From: Qipengyuania sp. ABI-127-1
GTDB lineage: Bacteria; Pseudomonadota; Alphaproteobacteria; Sphingomonadales; Sphingomonadaceae
Length of the DNA stretch: 64,000 bases
Direction: 5' to 3'
Assembly: GCA_022953095.1 (NCBI GenBank)
Contig: JALJCR010000001.1
Coordinates: forward strand, 248,001-312,000
Shown in pieces: positions 8,411 through 17,097 of this stretch; the first letter of the stretch is position 1; the number at the start of each line of letters is the position of its first letter. Position numbers and translations under genes: made by a program. The notes beneath the pieces are model-generated. The model did not search any database. It was not told the DNA's origin and worked only from the letters and a program-made list of their open reading frames with translations.

Positions 8411-10240
8411 ATGTCAGCCAAGGACAACACCGAAATCGAAGGGCGCGGACGGTTTGCGCGCAAGCGTGCGGCAAAAGATGCGCCGAAGCAGCGTTCGCTG
8501 CGCCCGCTCAGGATGGTATGGCAGGCGGGAAAGAACTATCCCGGCCATGTGGCGCTGGCATTGCTCGCCCTGTGCATCACCGCTGCCGCCACTCTGGCCA
8601 TTCCGGCCGGTTTCAAGCTGGTCATCGATCGCGGTTTCGCCGCAGGGGCCGACCCGGCCGATATGGGGCGGTGGTTCCGTTACCTTTTGCTGATCGTCGC
8701 GGTGCTCGCAGCGGGCACCGCCATGCGCTTCTATTTCGTCAGCTGGCTGGGCGAGCGGGTGGTTGCCGATATCCGCCTGCGGGTACAGGAAAACCTGTTG
8801 CGGCTGGCGCCTGGCTTCTACGAGGAAAACAGCCCCAAGGAAATTTCCAGCCGCATGACCAGCGATACCGCGCTGATCGAACAGGTCGTGGGCACGACCG
8901 TTTCGGTAGCGCTGCGCAATCTGCTGATGACGATCGGCGGAACCGCCTATCTTTTCTGGCTGGTGCCGAGCCTGACACTCGGCCTGTTCCTGATCATTCC
9001 GGCGATCGTCATACCGATCACGCTGTTCGGACGGCGGTTGCGCAAGGTTTCGCGCACCAGCCAGGACCGGGTGGCCGATATCGGCGCAATGGTGACCGAA
9101 GTGCTTTCCGCGATGAAGATCGTCCAGGGCTTCAACCAGGAATCGCGCGAACACGGGCGCTTTCGCGAAGCGGTGGAGCGGACCTTCGCTGTGGCGAAAC
9201 GACGTGTCATGCTTCGCGCGGCGATGACGGCGGTGGTTATCCTGCTGGTCTTCGGCGGGATAACCATGCTGGTCTGGCGCGGTGCGCAAGCGGTCAGCGA
9301 AGGCGTAATCTCGGGCGGGACCATCGCGGCATTCGTTCTCACCGCAGGACTGGTGGCCGGGGCGATCGGGGCGCTGACCGAAGTCTATGGCGATTTGCTG
9401 CGCGGGGCCGGCGCGGCCAGCCGGTTGTCCGAATTGCTGGATGAGAGGCCGACAATCAAGGCGCCCGATCGGCCGCAGGTCCTGCCTGTACCGCCGCGCG
9501 GCAGCCTGTCGTTCCGCAACGTGACTTTCCGCTATCCGACGCGGTTGGAAGCCCCCGCGATCACCGATTTCAGTCTCGAGGTCGAGCCGGGCGAGACCGT
9601 GGCCATCGTCGGTCCTTCGGGGGCGGGCAAATCGACCATTTTCCAACTCGCCGAGCGGTTTTACGACCCTCAGGCCGGTTCCATCCGCCTGGATGGCATC
9701 CCGCTGACGAGCGCCGACCCCGCCGAAGTGCGCCGCCGCATGGCCTATGTCCCGCAGGAAGGCGTGCTGTTCAGCGCCAATGCGCGCGACAATCTGCGCT
9801 ATGGGAATTGGGGCGCGGGCGACGACGAGATCTGGGCCGCCGCACGTGCTGCCAATGCCGCCGAATTCCTCGAGAAACTGCCCCAGGGCCTCGATAGCTA
9901 TCTCGGCGAAAGCGGCACGCAATTGTCGGGTGGTCAGCGCCAGCGGATTGCCATTGCCCGCGCTTTGCTGCTCGATGCACCGATTCTGCTGCTGGACGAA
10001 GCGACCAGCGCGCTCGACGCCGAAAGCGAACGGCTGGTGCAGGAAGCGCTTGAACATCTGATGGAGGATCGCACCACTCTGGTCATCGCGCACCGCCTGT
10101 CGACCGTGCGCGCGGCCGATCGCATCGTGGTGATGGAAGACGGACGCATTGTCGAACAGGGGACGCACGAACAGCTTTCGGCTAATGGCGGGCTCTATGC
10201 GCATCTCGCATCGCTGCAGTTCGGCCTTGAAAACGCCTGA
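8411..10240 (+). CDS. ABC exporter, fused membrane and ATPase domains (MsbA-like)
   Basis: 609 residues. The start at the ATG at 8411 avoids an upstream in-frame stretch covering the palindromic regulatory gap. An N-terminal six-helix transmembrane domain (about residues 40-330) is followed by a nucleotide-binding domain. That domain has Walker A GPSGAGKST (about 401-409), signature LSGGQRQRIAIARALL (about 505), Walker B ILLLDEATSALD and H-loop VIAHRLSTV. Half-transporters of this form homodimerise in the inner membrane and export lipids or drugs. UppP follows 42 bp downstream, which fits an envelope-lipid role, but the substrate is unknown. Confidence 0.88.
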   Translation: MSAKDNTEIEGRGRFARKRAAKDAPKQRSLRPLRMVWQAGKNYPGHVALALLALCITAAATLAIPAGFKLVIDRGFAAGADPADMGRWFRYLLLIVAVLAAGTAMRFYFVSWLGERVVADIRLRVQENLLRLAPGFYEENSPKEISSRMTSDTALIEQVVGTTVSVALRNLLMTIGGTAYLFWLVPSLTLGLFLIIPAIVIPITLFGRRLRKVSRTSQDRVADIGAMVTEVLSAMKIVQGFNQESREHGRFREAVERTFAVAKRRVMLRAAMTAVVILLVFGGITMLVWRGAQAVSEGVISGGTIAAFVLTAGLVAGAIGALTEVYGDLLRGAGAASRLSELLDERPTIKAPDRPQVLPVPPRGSLSFRNVTFRYPTRLEAPAITDFSLEVEPGETVAIVGPSGAGKSTIFQLAERFYDPQAGSIRLDGIPLTSADPAEVRRRMAYVPQEGVLFSANARDNLRYGNWGAGDDEIWAAARAANAAEFLEKLPQGLDSYLGESGTQLSGGQRQRIAIARALLLDAPILLLDEATSALDAESERLVQEALEHLMEDRTTLVIAHRLSTVRAADRIVVMEDGRIVEQGTHEQLSANGGLYAHLASLQFGLENA

Positions 10241-10282
10241 TTGCTTGACACCTTTCGCGCAACTGTCTTGAGCCCACCGCCA

Positions 10283-11098
10283 ATGAACGATTTTCTCACC
10301 GCGATCTTTCTCGGCATCGTCGAGGGTCTGACCGAATTCATCCCCGTCTCTTCGACCGGGCACCTGATCCTCGCCACCGAACTGTCGGGCGCGGATCCCG
10401 ACGAATGGGCGATGTTCAACGTCGTTATCCAGCTCGGCGCGATCCTCGCTGTGGTGTACCAATATTGGGGCACCTTCTGGTCGGCGGGTATGGGCGTGCT
10501 GAAGGGTGAGCGCGAGGGCTTGATGTTCGCGCGCAACATCCTGCTCGGCTTCCTGCCCAGCGCGGTCATAGGCTTTGCACTTTACGAAAATTTCGAAGCC
10601 ATGCTCGGCAATCCGGGAATTGTGCCTTGGGCGCTGATTGCAGGCGGGATCGCGATCATCGTGATCGAGCGCGTGGCCAAGCCGCGCGACGAAGGGCGGG
10701 GCGTGGCCGAGCTGCCGCTCAACAAAGTGCTCGCCGTGGGTTTCGCCCAATGCCTGGCCATGGTCCCCGGCGTCAGCCGGTCGGGCGCGACGATCATGGG
10801 AGCGCTGGCCATGGGCGTCAATCGCAAGACCGCGGCCGAATTCTCCTTCTTCCTCGCCGTGCCCACGATGATCGGCGCAAGCACGCTGGAGATTTTCACC
10901 AAATATGACGAGATGATGAGCGGTGCGACACGGGTCGGCTGGGACGAAATCGCGGTGGGCTTTATCGTCAGCTTCATCGTCGCTCTGGTTGTAATCCGGG
11001 CTTTCGTCGCCTTTGTCAGTCGCAGCGGTTTCACGCCTTTCGCGTGGTACCGCATTGTGGCGGGCTCGGCGGCACTGGCCTGGCTGACCTTCGCCTGA
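10283..11098 (+). CDS. uppP: Undecaprenyl-diphosphatase
   Basis: 271 residues, the normal length. The start at the ATG at 10283 gives MNDFLTAIFLGIVEGLTEFI followed by PVSSTGHLIL, the diagnostic BacA/UppP motif. A second motif, VPGVSRSGATIMGAL, contributes the catalytic Ser/Arg region. About eight membrane helices are visible. The enzyme recycles undecaprenyl pyrophosphate to the monophosphate carrier used for peptidoglycan and surface polysaccharides. It lies 42 bp behind the ABC exporter and is probably co-transcribed with it. Confidence 0.95.
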   Translation: MNDFLTAIFLGIVEGLTEFIPVSSTGHLILATELSGADPDEWAMFNVVIQLGAILAVVYQYWGTFWSAGMGVLKGEREGLMFARNILLGFLPSAVIGFALYENFEAMLGNPGIVPWALIAGGIAIIVIERVAKPRDEGRGVAELPLNKVLAVGFAQCLAMVPGVSRSGATIMGALAMGVNRKTAAEFSFFLAVPTMIGASTLEIFTKYDEMMSGATRVGWDEIAVGFIVSFIVALVVIRAFVAFVSRSGFTPFAWYRIVAGSAALAWLTFA

Positions 11099-11147
11099 CC
11101 TTGGCCTGAATTCCGACACAGTCCGGCCATAATTCTTTCAGCTTCGC

Positions 11148-11172
11148 GGAACCATTGTTTAGGCGCTGCTTT
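11148..11172 (+). promoter_or_regulatory. Possible EcfG-type general stress promoter
   Basis: GGAAC at 11148-11152 and CTTT at 11169-11172 are separated by 16 bases. This resembles the alphaproteobacterial EcfG pattern GGAAC-N16/17-CGTT, although the second element has one mismatch. It precedes the GlsB-type stress membrane protein gene by 33 bp, which is suitable for a promoter. Confidence 0.4.
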
Positions 11173-11205
11173 ATCCCCTTGAGTGAAACGCGAAGGTGGA
11201 GACCA

Positions 11206-11460
11206 ATGGGTTTGCTGATCTTGATCGTAGTGGGCGCCCTTCTCGGGTGGCTGGCCACGATTATCCTGCGTATTGAGGATGGCCGGAATATCCTGGCCAA
11301 TGCTCTGGTGGGTGTACTCGGCTCGCTGGTGACCGGCCTGATTGCAGGCAATGGCGCCATCTTCGGGACGGTCAGCGGTATCGCCCTGCTATGGGCGGTG
11401 CTTGGCTCGGTGGTGTCGATCGGTCTGTTTAACGTTGTACGGCAACGCGCCTATCGTTAA
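11206..11460 (+). CDS. GlsB/YeaQ/YmgE family stress-response membrane protein
   Basis: 84 residues with about three hydrophobic segments and glycine-rich turns: MGLLILIVVGALLGWLATII, then ILANALVGVLGSLVTGLI and GTVSGIALLWAVLGSVVSIG. These match the transglycosylase-associated (GlsB/YeaQ/YmgE) family of small membrane proteins, commonly induced under general stress. The start at 11206 follows AAGGTGGAGA; the upstream in-frame ATG would add an unconserved segment. A GGAAC promoter-like element upstream fits stress control. Confidence 0.88.
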   Translation: MGLLILIVVGALLGWLATIILRIEDGRNILANALVGVLGSLVTGLIAGNGAIFGTVSGIALLWAVLGSVVSIGLFNVVRQRAYR

Positions 11461-11539
11461 GCGCGCTTCACAATCATCCGCAATTCTTTACAAACGGGCG
11501 CGGGATGGATTCGCGTCTCGAATACCAAGGGGAACGACT

Positions 11540-11797
11540 ATGAACTTCAACAAGCTTACCATTATCGCTTCGGCTGCTGCTCTGAGCCTCGGCGTTGCCG
11601 CCTGCGACAGCCCGGCTGAAGAAGCCGCCGAAGAACAGGCCGAAGCCATGGAAGATACCGCTGACGCCATGGAAGACGCCGGTGAAATCACCGACGAGCA
11701 GGCCGATGCCATGGAAGCTCAGGCTGACGACATCGAAGATGCTGCCGAAGGCGACACCGACGCGATGACCGAAGGCATGGAAGAAGCCGTCAACTAA
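11540..11797 (+). CDS. Small acidic lipoprotein, unknown function
   Basis: 85 residues beginning MNFNKLTIIASAAALSLGVA and then ACDS. The lipobox LGVAAC places the lipidated Cys at residue 22. The mature chain consists almost wholly of Ala, Glu, Asp, Met and Gln in imperfect short repeats (EAMEDTADAMEDAGE, EQADAMEAQADDIEDA) and probably forms an acidic helix. No known domain is visible. An AAGGGGA site precedes the start and a strong terminator follows 26 bp after the stop. A similar but longer acidic lipoprotein is encoded at 18639-18935. Confidence 0.8.
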   Translation: MNFNKLTIIASAAALSLGVAACDSPAEEAAEEQAEAMEDTADAMEDAGEITDEQADAMEAQADDIEDAAEGDTDAMTEGMEEAVN

Positions 11798-11823
11798 GAC
11801 GCTTCCCATCGGGAATAAGGATG

Positions 11824-11851
11824 CGGCCCGGGAGCGATCCCGGGCCGTTTT
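11824..11851. terminator. Intrinsic terminator between convergent genes
   Basis: A perfect 10-bp stem CGGCCCGGGA / TCCCGGGCCG with loop GCGA is followed by TTTT on the plus strand. It ends the acidic lipoprotein transcript. It lies three bases before the stop of the convergent phhA gene and may serve both directions. Confidence 0.9.
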
Positions 11852-11854
11852 CCG

Positions 11855-12796
11855 TTATACGGGCTTCGCGCCGCTTCCGCGGCCACCGCGCAGCGTATAT
11901 TCCAGCGTTCCGCGGTTGACCACGTAATCGACGTCGATCACCGCCGTATTGGCATAGGTAAAGCCGGGGCCGAGATCGCGATAGAGCTTGTCGAAATCGC
12001 GCTCCACCGTCTGGCGATACAGGTCCTGGAAGCTTTCGATCACGAAATAGGTCGGCTGCAAATCGCTGATGACGTAATCGGTCCGCATCACGCGATCGAC
12101 ATTGAGCATGATGCGGTTGGGGCTTTTCGCTTCCACCGAATAGACCACCTCGGTCGGGCCGGAGAGAATACCTGCACCATAGGCGCGGATGTCGCCGGGC
12201 GCTTCCTGGATCAGTCCGAATTCGACCGTGTACCAATACAGCGCACCCAACGCCTTCAGGCGATTGTACCGCATCGCCTTCCACCCGGCGCGGCCGTATT
12301 CCTGCATGTAATCGGCATAGACCGGATCGGTCAGCATCGGCACATGGCCGAAGACGTCATGGAAGACGTCGGGTTCCTGAATGTAATCGAAGGTTTCGCG
12401 CGTGCGGATGAAATTGCCTGCCGGAAACCGCCGGTTGGCGAGGTGCCAGAAGAACACGTGATCGGGGATCAGCATCGGCACGGGCACCACGCTCCAGCCC
12501 GTCAACTTGTCCAGCTCTTCCGACAGCTTGCCGAATTCGGGCACGCCGCCGCGGCCGAGGTCGAGCTTCTCGGTGCCTTCCATGAAAGCGGTGGCCGCGC
12601 GACCGGGCAATACGCTCATCTGGCGGGCGAACAGATCGTTCCAGATCGCGTCGTCTTCGCTGTCATATTCGGTCTGGCTGGGTTCCAGCCAGTCGTCGCC
12701 GACATGCTCGGGCTTTCTCAGCGGAGCGGTAAAGACGTCTTCCGGAAGGTCGGGCAGACGCGTAAAATCCTGTTCGGGTTCTGCAAGTGTAGCCAT
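11855..12796 (-). CDS. phhA: Phenylalanine 4-monooxygenase
   Basis: 313 residues, the length of bacterial single-domain phenylalanine hydroxylases. VFHDVFGHVP gives the two iron-ligand histidines (146 and 151), and WYTVEFGL gives the third ligand Glu192. GWSVVPVPMLIPDHVFF and FPAGNFIR are also family-typical. The enzyme hydroxylates phenylalanine to tyrosine using iron and a tetrahydropterin. The start at 12796 is the ATG giving MATLAEPEQDF; in-frame sequence upstream is antisense to ppk2. The divergent ppk2 start is only 57 bp away, so the promoters must overlap. No pterin dehydratase (phhB) or Lrp-type regulator lies next to it. Confidence 0.93.
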   Translation of the reverse strand: MATLAEPEQDFTRLPDLPEDVFTAPLRKPEHVGDDWLEPSQTEYDSEDDAIWNDLFARQMSVLPGRAATAFMEGTEKLDLGRGGVPEFGKLSEELDKLTGWSVVPVPMLIPDHVFFWHLANRRFPAGNFIRTRETFDYIQEPDVFHDVFGHVPMLTDPVYADYMQEYGRAGWKAMRYNRLKALGALYWYTVEFGLIQEAPGDIRAYGAGILSGPTEVVYSVEAKSPNRIMLNVDRVMRTDYVISDLQPTYFVIESFQDLYRQTVERDFDKLYRDLGPGFTYANTAVIDVDYVVNRGTLEYTLRGGRGSGAKPV

Positions 12797-12853
12797 ATCG
12801 TTGCCGATGATACTACTAATGTGGCCACCATACAAATGTCGGGCGGAGGAATG

Positions 12854-13624
12854 ATGAAAAAAGACGTTTACGAGAGTGCGCTCGAGCCCATGCAAAAGGA
12901 GCTGGTTGGCATGGCCCGCTGGGCGCGCACCACCGGGCAGCGGATCGTCGTGTTGTTCGAAGGGCGCGATACTGCCGGTAAAGGCGGCGCGATCAAGGCC
13001 GTGCGCGACAGGCTCAATCCGCGCCAGTGCCGCATCGTCGCCCTGGCCAAGCCTACCGAGGCGGAGCGGAGCCAGTGGTACTTCCAGCGCTACGTCCACC
13101 ATCTGCCCTGCGCGGGCGAGATCGTGCTGTTCGACCGCAGTTGGTACAACCGCGCGGGTGTGGAGAAGGTCATGGGCTATGCTGACGATCGCGAGGTTGC
13201 ACAATTCCTGCGGCAGGCACCGACCTTCGAGAAGATGCTTGTCGACGATGGCATCCTGCTGTTCAAATACTGGCTCGCCACCGATCAGGAAAAGCAGGAA
13301 GAGCGCTTGCGCGAACGGCTCGACGATCCGCTCAAGCGCTGGAAACTCTCGCCGATCGACCTTGCCGCGCGCGACAAATACGATGCCTATACCGACGCGC
13401 GAGAGGCGATGCTGGCAGCGACGCATACCGCATGGGCGCCGTGGACGCTGGTCGATTTCAACGACCAGAAGCGCGGCCGACTGACGCTGGTGCGCGACCT
13501 GCTCGACCGGCTGCCCGACATGGAGGTCGCTCCGCCGGAGATCGACTTTGCCGAACTGGGACGCGAACCCAAGGAAGAACGCTATACCGTGATCGAGCCG
13601 ATTGCCGATTATCCGCTCGACTAA
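12854..13624 (+). CDS. ppk2: Polyphosphate kinase 2
   Basis: 256 residues, a single-domain class I PPK2. Walker A GRDTAGKGG lies at residues 37-45, Walker B-like IVLFDRSWYNRAGVEKVMG follows, and DPLKRWKLSPIDLAARDKY forms the lid/C-terminal motif. The enzyme uses polyphosphate to phosphorylate nucleoside diphosphates, or the reverse. Two adjacent ATGs occur (12851 and 12854). The second is chosen because GGAGG at 12845 is too close to the first. The 3' end overlaps the convergent dehydratase gene by four bases. The gene is divergent from phhA. Confidence 0.92.
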   Translation: MKKDVYESALEPMQKELVGMARWARTTGQRIVVLFEGRDTAGKGGAIKAVRDRLNPRQCRIVALAKPTEAERSQWYFQRYVHHLPCAGEIVLFDRSWYNRAGVEKVMGYADDREVAQFLRQAPTFEKMLVDDGILLFKYWLATDQEKQEERLRERLDDPLKRWKLSPIDLAARDKYDAYTDAREAMLAATHTAWAPWTLVDFNDQKRGRLTLVRDLLDRLPDMEVAPPEIDFAELGREPKEERYTVIEPIADYPLD

Positions 13625-14475
13625 GCGAATGTCGCGCTGGCCTTCACCACCTGGCGCCCATCAGAGGCGAAGGCGCCCAATTCGATGTCCTGCCCGGTGC
13701 CGCGTAAGACCAGATGGAGCGGCTCGCCGACGATGGCCGGGCTCAGGCCGCGAAAGGCAAACCGGGTCAGGCGGTTTTCGCCATAGTGCTCGGCGGCGAG
13801 TTGCAGCAGCAGGCTGGCGGTGAGCGGGCCGTGGACAACGAGGCCGCGATAGCGCTCGATCTCGCGCGCATAGGGCGTGTCGTAATGGATGCGGTGTGTG
13901 TTGAAGGTCAGCGCCGAGTAACGGAACAGCAGCCGCTCGTCCGGCACCAGCATCCGGTGCGCGTCCCACGCCGACGCATCGAAGCTCTCGCCGGTCGCTT
14001 CGGGCGGCGAGAGCGGTGCGTCGGGCGCGAGCCCTTCGAGATAGACGATGCTTTGCCGCTCGCTCACCATCAGCGTCCCGTCGGCACGGGTTTCGTGATC
14101 GACCTCGACGAAAACCATGTCCCCGCGTCCGCCGGACTTGGCCTCTACCGATGCGATCCGGCTGATTCGTTCGATACGCGCACCGATCGCGATCGGCCCA
14201 TGAAATTGCATTGCGCTCGATGCCCACATGCGGCGGGGCAGGGGGATGGGCGGCAGGAAGCTTGCCGGGCTGTCGTCGCGCAGGGGATGACCGTCCTCCC
14301 CGAGCCGGTCCGTGGGCGCTTCGGGCGTGCACAGACACAGATGGATGCCTTGCGGCATGGCCTCATCAGGCGGCGCATCGCGGTCGAACGTGGCGCACCA
14401 ACGCGCGGCAAGCGCGGGGTCGAGCCGGTCGGCAGCGCGCATCTCGCGCCCGATCCAATCCGACCACTCGCCCAT
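13621..14475 (-). CDS. FAS1-like dehydratase (mesaconyl-C4-CoA hydratase/HTD2 family)
   Basis: 284 residues with a tandem hot-dog layout. The C-terminal half has FRYSALTFNTHRIHYDTPYA and GLVVHGPLTASLLLQLA, characteristic of the HTD2/mesaconyl-C4-CoA hydratase branch of MaoC-like proteins. The N-terminal half has PIPLPRRMWASSAMQFHGPI, also typical. It should hydrate or dehydrate an acyl-CoA. The start at 14475 gives MGEWSDWIGREM and overlaps the thiolase stop by one base (TGATG), so it is translated as the last gene of a CoA-transferase/thiolase/dehydratase operon. Confidence 0.8.
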   Translation of the reverse strand: MGEWSDWIGREMRAADRLDPALAARWCATFDRDAPPDEAMPQGIHLCLCTPEAPTDRLGEDGHPLRDDSPASFLPPIPLPRRMWASSAMQFHGPIAIGARIERISRIASVEAKSGGRGDMVFVEVDHETRADGTLMVSERQSIVYLEGLAPDAPLSPPEATGESFDASAWDAHRMLVPDERLLFRYSALTFNTHRIHYDTPYAREIERYRGLVVHGPLTASLLLQLAAEHYGENRLTRFAFRGLSPAIVGEPLHLVLRGTGQDIELGAFASDGRQVVKASATFA

Positions 14476-15707
14476 CAGGCGGCGCGCTCGAATACAGCGG
14501 CTATGCCCTGCCCGCCGCCGATGCACATGGTCTCGAGCCCATAACGCACTTCGCGGCGGTGCATTTCATGCGCCATGTCGGCAAGGATGCGGATGCCGGT
14601 CGCGCCGATCGGATGGCCGAGCGATATGCCCGAGCCGTTGACGTTAACGAGTTCGCGGCGGCTGTCGTCTTCGGCAAAGCCCCAGCCCTTCAGCACGGCA
14701 AGCGCCTGCGGAGCGAAGGCTTCGTTCAGTTCGATCAGGCCGATATCGTCCCAGCCCATGCCATTGCGGGCGAAGAGCCGCTCGACTGCCGGGACCGGGC
14801 CGATACCCATCCGGCTGGGATCGCAGCCCGCCGCGCTCCACGAATGGAACCACAGAATCGGTTCGAGACCGAGTTCCTCGACCTTGTCCTCGGCCACGAC
14901 GAGACAGGCCGCCGCCGCGTCGTTCTGCTGGCTCGCATTGCCCGCCGTCACGATGGCGTCAGGGTCACGCTTGAGGTCGATGGCACGCAACTTGCCGAGC
15001 GTTTCCATACTGGCATCGGGGCGGAAGCCTTCATCCTTGTCGAACACAACCGGATCACCGCGCCGCTGCGGGATCTCGACGGGGACGAGCTGCTCGTCGA
15101 ACTTGCCTTCGTCCCAGGCACATGCCGCGTTCTGATGGCTGCGCACGGCGAAGGCATCGGCCTCCTCGCGGCCGATGCCGTAATCCTTGGCAAGGTTTTC
15201 AGCCGTCTCGATCATGCCGGTGATGACGCCATAACGCTCGATCGGCTGGCTCATTAGGCGGCCGCGCGTCAGGCGATCCCACAGCTTCATGTCGCCCATG
15301 CGGACACCGCCACGAACGGCAGTCGTGTAATGTTCGACATTCGACATGCTTTCGACCCCACCGGCGAGCACGCAATCGGCTACACCGGTCTGCACCATCA
15401 TCGCCGCAGTCGCGACCGCCTGCAGACCCGAGCCGCAGCGCCGGTCGAGCTGGAAGCCGGGCACCTCTTCGGGATAGCCGGCAGCGAGCCAGCTCCAGTG
15501 GCCGATCGCGGGCGCCTCGCCGCTGCCATAGCCCTGGCTGAAGACGACATCGTCGACGCGCGCGGGATCGATTCCGCTCCGCTCCACCAGCGCCTTGATG
15601 ATGATGGCGCCAAGCTGTCCCGCCTCCAGCGGGGCGAGGCTGCCGAGATAGCGCCCGACAGGCGTTCTCAGGGGCTTGCAAATGGCTACGCGGCGTGTCG
15701 ACGTCAT
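14475..15707 (-). CDS. Thiolase, acetyl-CoA acetyltransferase family
   Basis: 410 residues. The nucleophile Cys91 is in FQLDRRCGSGLQ; SGISLGHPIGATG holds the catalytic His and MCIGGGQGIAAVF the second Cys. NEAFAPQAL is also present. It cleaves or forms 3-ketoacyl-CoA. The gene lies three bases after the type III CoA transferase gene and overlaps the dehydratase start by one base. These three proteins therefore probably act on one acyl-CoA substrate together with the acyl-CoA dehydrogenase upstream. It is clearly divergent from the thiolase at 4624-5802, so it is not a recent duplicate. Confidence 0.9.
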   Translation of the reverse strand: MTSTRRVAICKPLRTPVGRYLGSLAPLEAGQLGAIIIKALVERSGIDPARVDDVVFSQGYGSGEAPAIGHWSWLAAGYPEEVPGFQLDRRCGSGLQAVATAAMMVQTGVADCVLAGGVESMSNVEHYTTAVRGGVRMGDMKLWDRLTRGRLMSQPIERYGVITGMIETAENLAKDYGIGREEADAFAVRSHQNAACAWDEGKFDEQLVPVEIPQRRGDPVVFDKDEGFRPDASMETLGKLRAIDLKRDPDAIVTAGNASQQNDAAAACLVVAEDKVEELGLEPILWFHSWSAAGCDPSRMGIGPVPAVERLFARNGMGWDDIGLIELNEAFAPQALAVLKGWGFAEDDSRRELVNVNGSGISLGHPIGATGIRILADMAHEMHRREVRYGLETMCIGGGQGIAAVFERAA

Positions 15708-15710
15708 AGG

Positions 15711-16949
15711 TCAATCCTTGTCCGAAAGGCGGGCGATCCCCCGATCGACGAGCGCGTGGATCGTGCCCGAAGCGAGGCCGAGACGGTCCGCCAGGACCTC
15801 CTCGGTATGCTGCCCGAGATAGGGGGCGGGCGCGGGATCGCCCGCTTCATGGCTGGGGATATTGGCGAAGCTGCGCGTCGCAGGATACTCGAATTCGCTC
15901 GGATTTGCGGGTGATGGGCCAAACAGCGGATTGTTCGCGACGAGCTGTGCGTCATTGGCCGCTTCGTGCATTGTGCGGTAGCGCTCGAAAGTCGCGCCGT
16001 TTTCGGCAAGGCGTGCGGAGAGGTCGCCCCAGTCCATCCTATCGGCACGTTTCTGGAATAGGTCGAACAGGCGATGGCGATTTTCGAAGCGGGGGCGATC
16101 GCCGTCGGCGAAGCGCACACCCAGTTCGGTTTCGAGCGCCGCGATCTCTTCCGCGAGACCGAAGGCGGCGACCAGCCCGTCCCATTGTTTCGGCGTCAAT
16201 GCGGCAACCATGAAGCGCACCCCGTCACGGCTGCGGAAATCGCGCCCGAACGCACCCCAGATGGCATTGCCCAGCCGCTCGCGATCGCCGCCGCGATAGA
16301 GCATTTCGGCCATTGCACCGCTGTTGGCCATGGTGCCGATGGCGACATTACCGAGGGGGACGCGGATTTCGCTGCCTGCGCCGGTGGTATCGCGGTGGCG
16401 AAGCCCGGCCAGCATGGCGAAACCGCAATAGGCGCCGGTGATGAAATCCCATGCCGGAAGCACCTGATTGACCGGCGGCGCTGTCTCGAGATCCCACTCT
16501 TCCGGGCCGCACATCAGCGGGTATCCGCTGGCGGCGTTGACGGTGAAGTCCATCGCCTGCCTGCCGTCGTGCCAGCCCATGATCCGCACGCTGACGAGGT
16601 CGGGCGCGCCTCCGGGCTGCCTCGCCGCAATGGCGTCATGCGACAGAAAACTCTTTTCGGGCAGGTTGGTGATGAGGTTGCCGGTTCTCGCCGCAAGTTC
16701 GACCAGCAGCTCGCGGCCCTCGCCACTGCGCAGGTCAAGCGCGACCGATTTCTTCGCCCGGTTGAGGTTTTCCCAGCTTAGCGAGCGCCCGTCTTTTGTT
16801 AGCATATAGCGGTCGTAATCGAGCCCGCCCGCCTTGTGGTCGACGCGGATCACCTCCGCACCCATCTGCGCGCAGTACAGGCCTGCGGTAGGTGAGGCGA
16901 CGAAGCTCGAGGCTTCGATGATCGAGAGGCCGGTGAGAAGCTCGTACAT
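15711..16949 (-). CDS. Type III (CaiB/BaiF family) CoA transferase
   Basis: 412 residues, starting MYELLTGLSIIEASSFVASP at 16949. TAGLYCAQMGAEVIRVDHKA and KKSVALDLRSGEGRELL are hallmarks of the CaiB/BaiF fold, as is NAIWGAFGRDFRSRDG later. These enzymes move CoA between acyl groups in the cytoplasm, often to activate unusual acids for beta-oxidation. It is first in a tight run with thiolase (three-base gap) and dehydratase. A multi-hairpin repeat separates it from the acyl-CoA dehydrogenase gene upstream and may affect read-through. Confidence 0.87.
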   Translation of the reverse strand: MYELLTGLSIIEASSFVASPTAGLYCAQMGAEVIRVDHKAGGLDYDRYMLTKDGRSLSWENLNRAKKSVALDLRSGEGRELLVELAARTGNLITNLPEKSFLSHDAIAARQPGGAPDLVSVRIMGWHDGRQAMDFTVNAASGYPLMCGPEEWDLETAPPVNQVLPAWDFITGAYCGFAMLAGLRHRDTTGAGSEIRVPLGNVAIGTMANSGAMAEMLYRGGDRERLGNAIWGAFGRDFRSRDGVRFMVAALTPKQWDGLVAAFGLAEEIAALETELGVRFADGDRPRFENRHRLFDLFQKRADRMDWGDLSARLAENGATFERYRTMHEAANDAQLVANNPLFGPSPANPSEFEYPATRSFANIPSHEAGDPAPAPYLGQHTEEVLADRLGLASGTIHALVDRGIARLSDKD

Positions 16950-16970
16950 CAGAGAGTCCTTGTCGGGTGC

Positions 16971-17077
16971 GGGTTGGACCTCCGTCCAACCCTTGCTGTT
17001 CCGTCCCACTCCCCCTCCCAGCCAGCCACGGCACTATCCTGATTGGGTGGCCGGGAGGGGGAGTGGGACGGAACAGC
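16971..17077. repeat. Multi-hairpin intergenic repeat, copy A
   Basis: First hairpin: a perfect 8-bp stem GGGTTGGA / TCCAACCC around loop CCTCCG (16971-16992). After a short tag follows a long GC-rich inverted repeat (16995-17077) with arms of about 33 bases, including CCCACTCCCCCTCCC / GGGAGGGGGAGTGGG, and a loop starting ACGGCAC. The same design recurs at 27917-28049 and 29548-29680, and in part at 30906-30995. This copy lies between an acyl-CoA dehydrogenase gene and a CoA-transferase gene and lacks the third hairpin. Confidence 0.9.
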
Positions 17078-17097
17078 CGAGCCGTCAGGCGAGCAAA

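Noticed and set aside
8414-11119. Long minus-strand ORF of 901 codons across the ABC exporter and uppP
   Set aside because: It is the antisense shadow of two genes with clear motifs. Its protein is His/Arg/Asp-rich without any domain, as expected for a GC-rich antisense frame.
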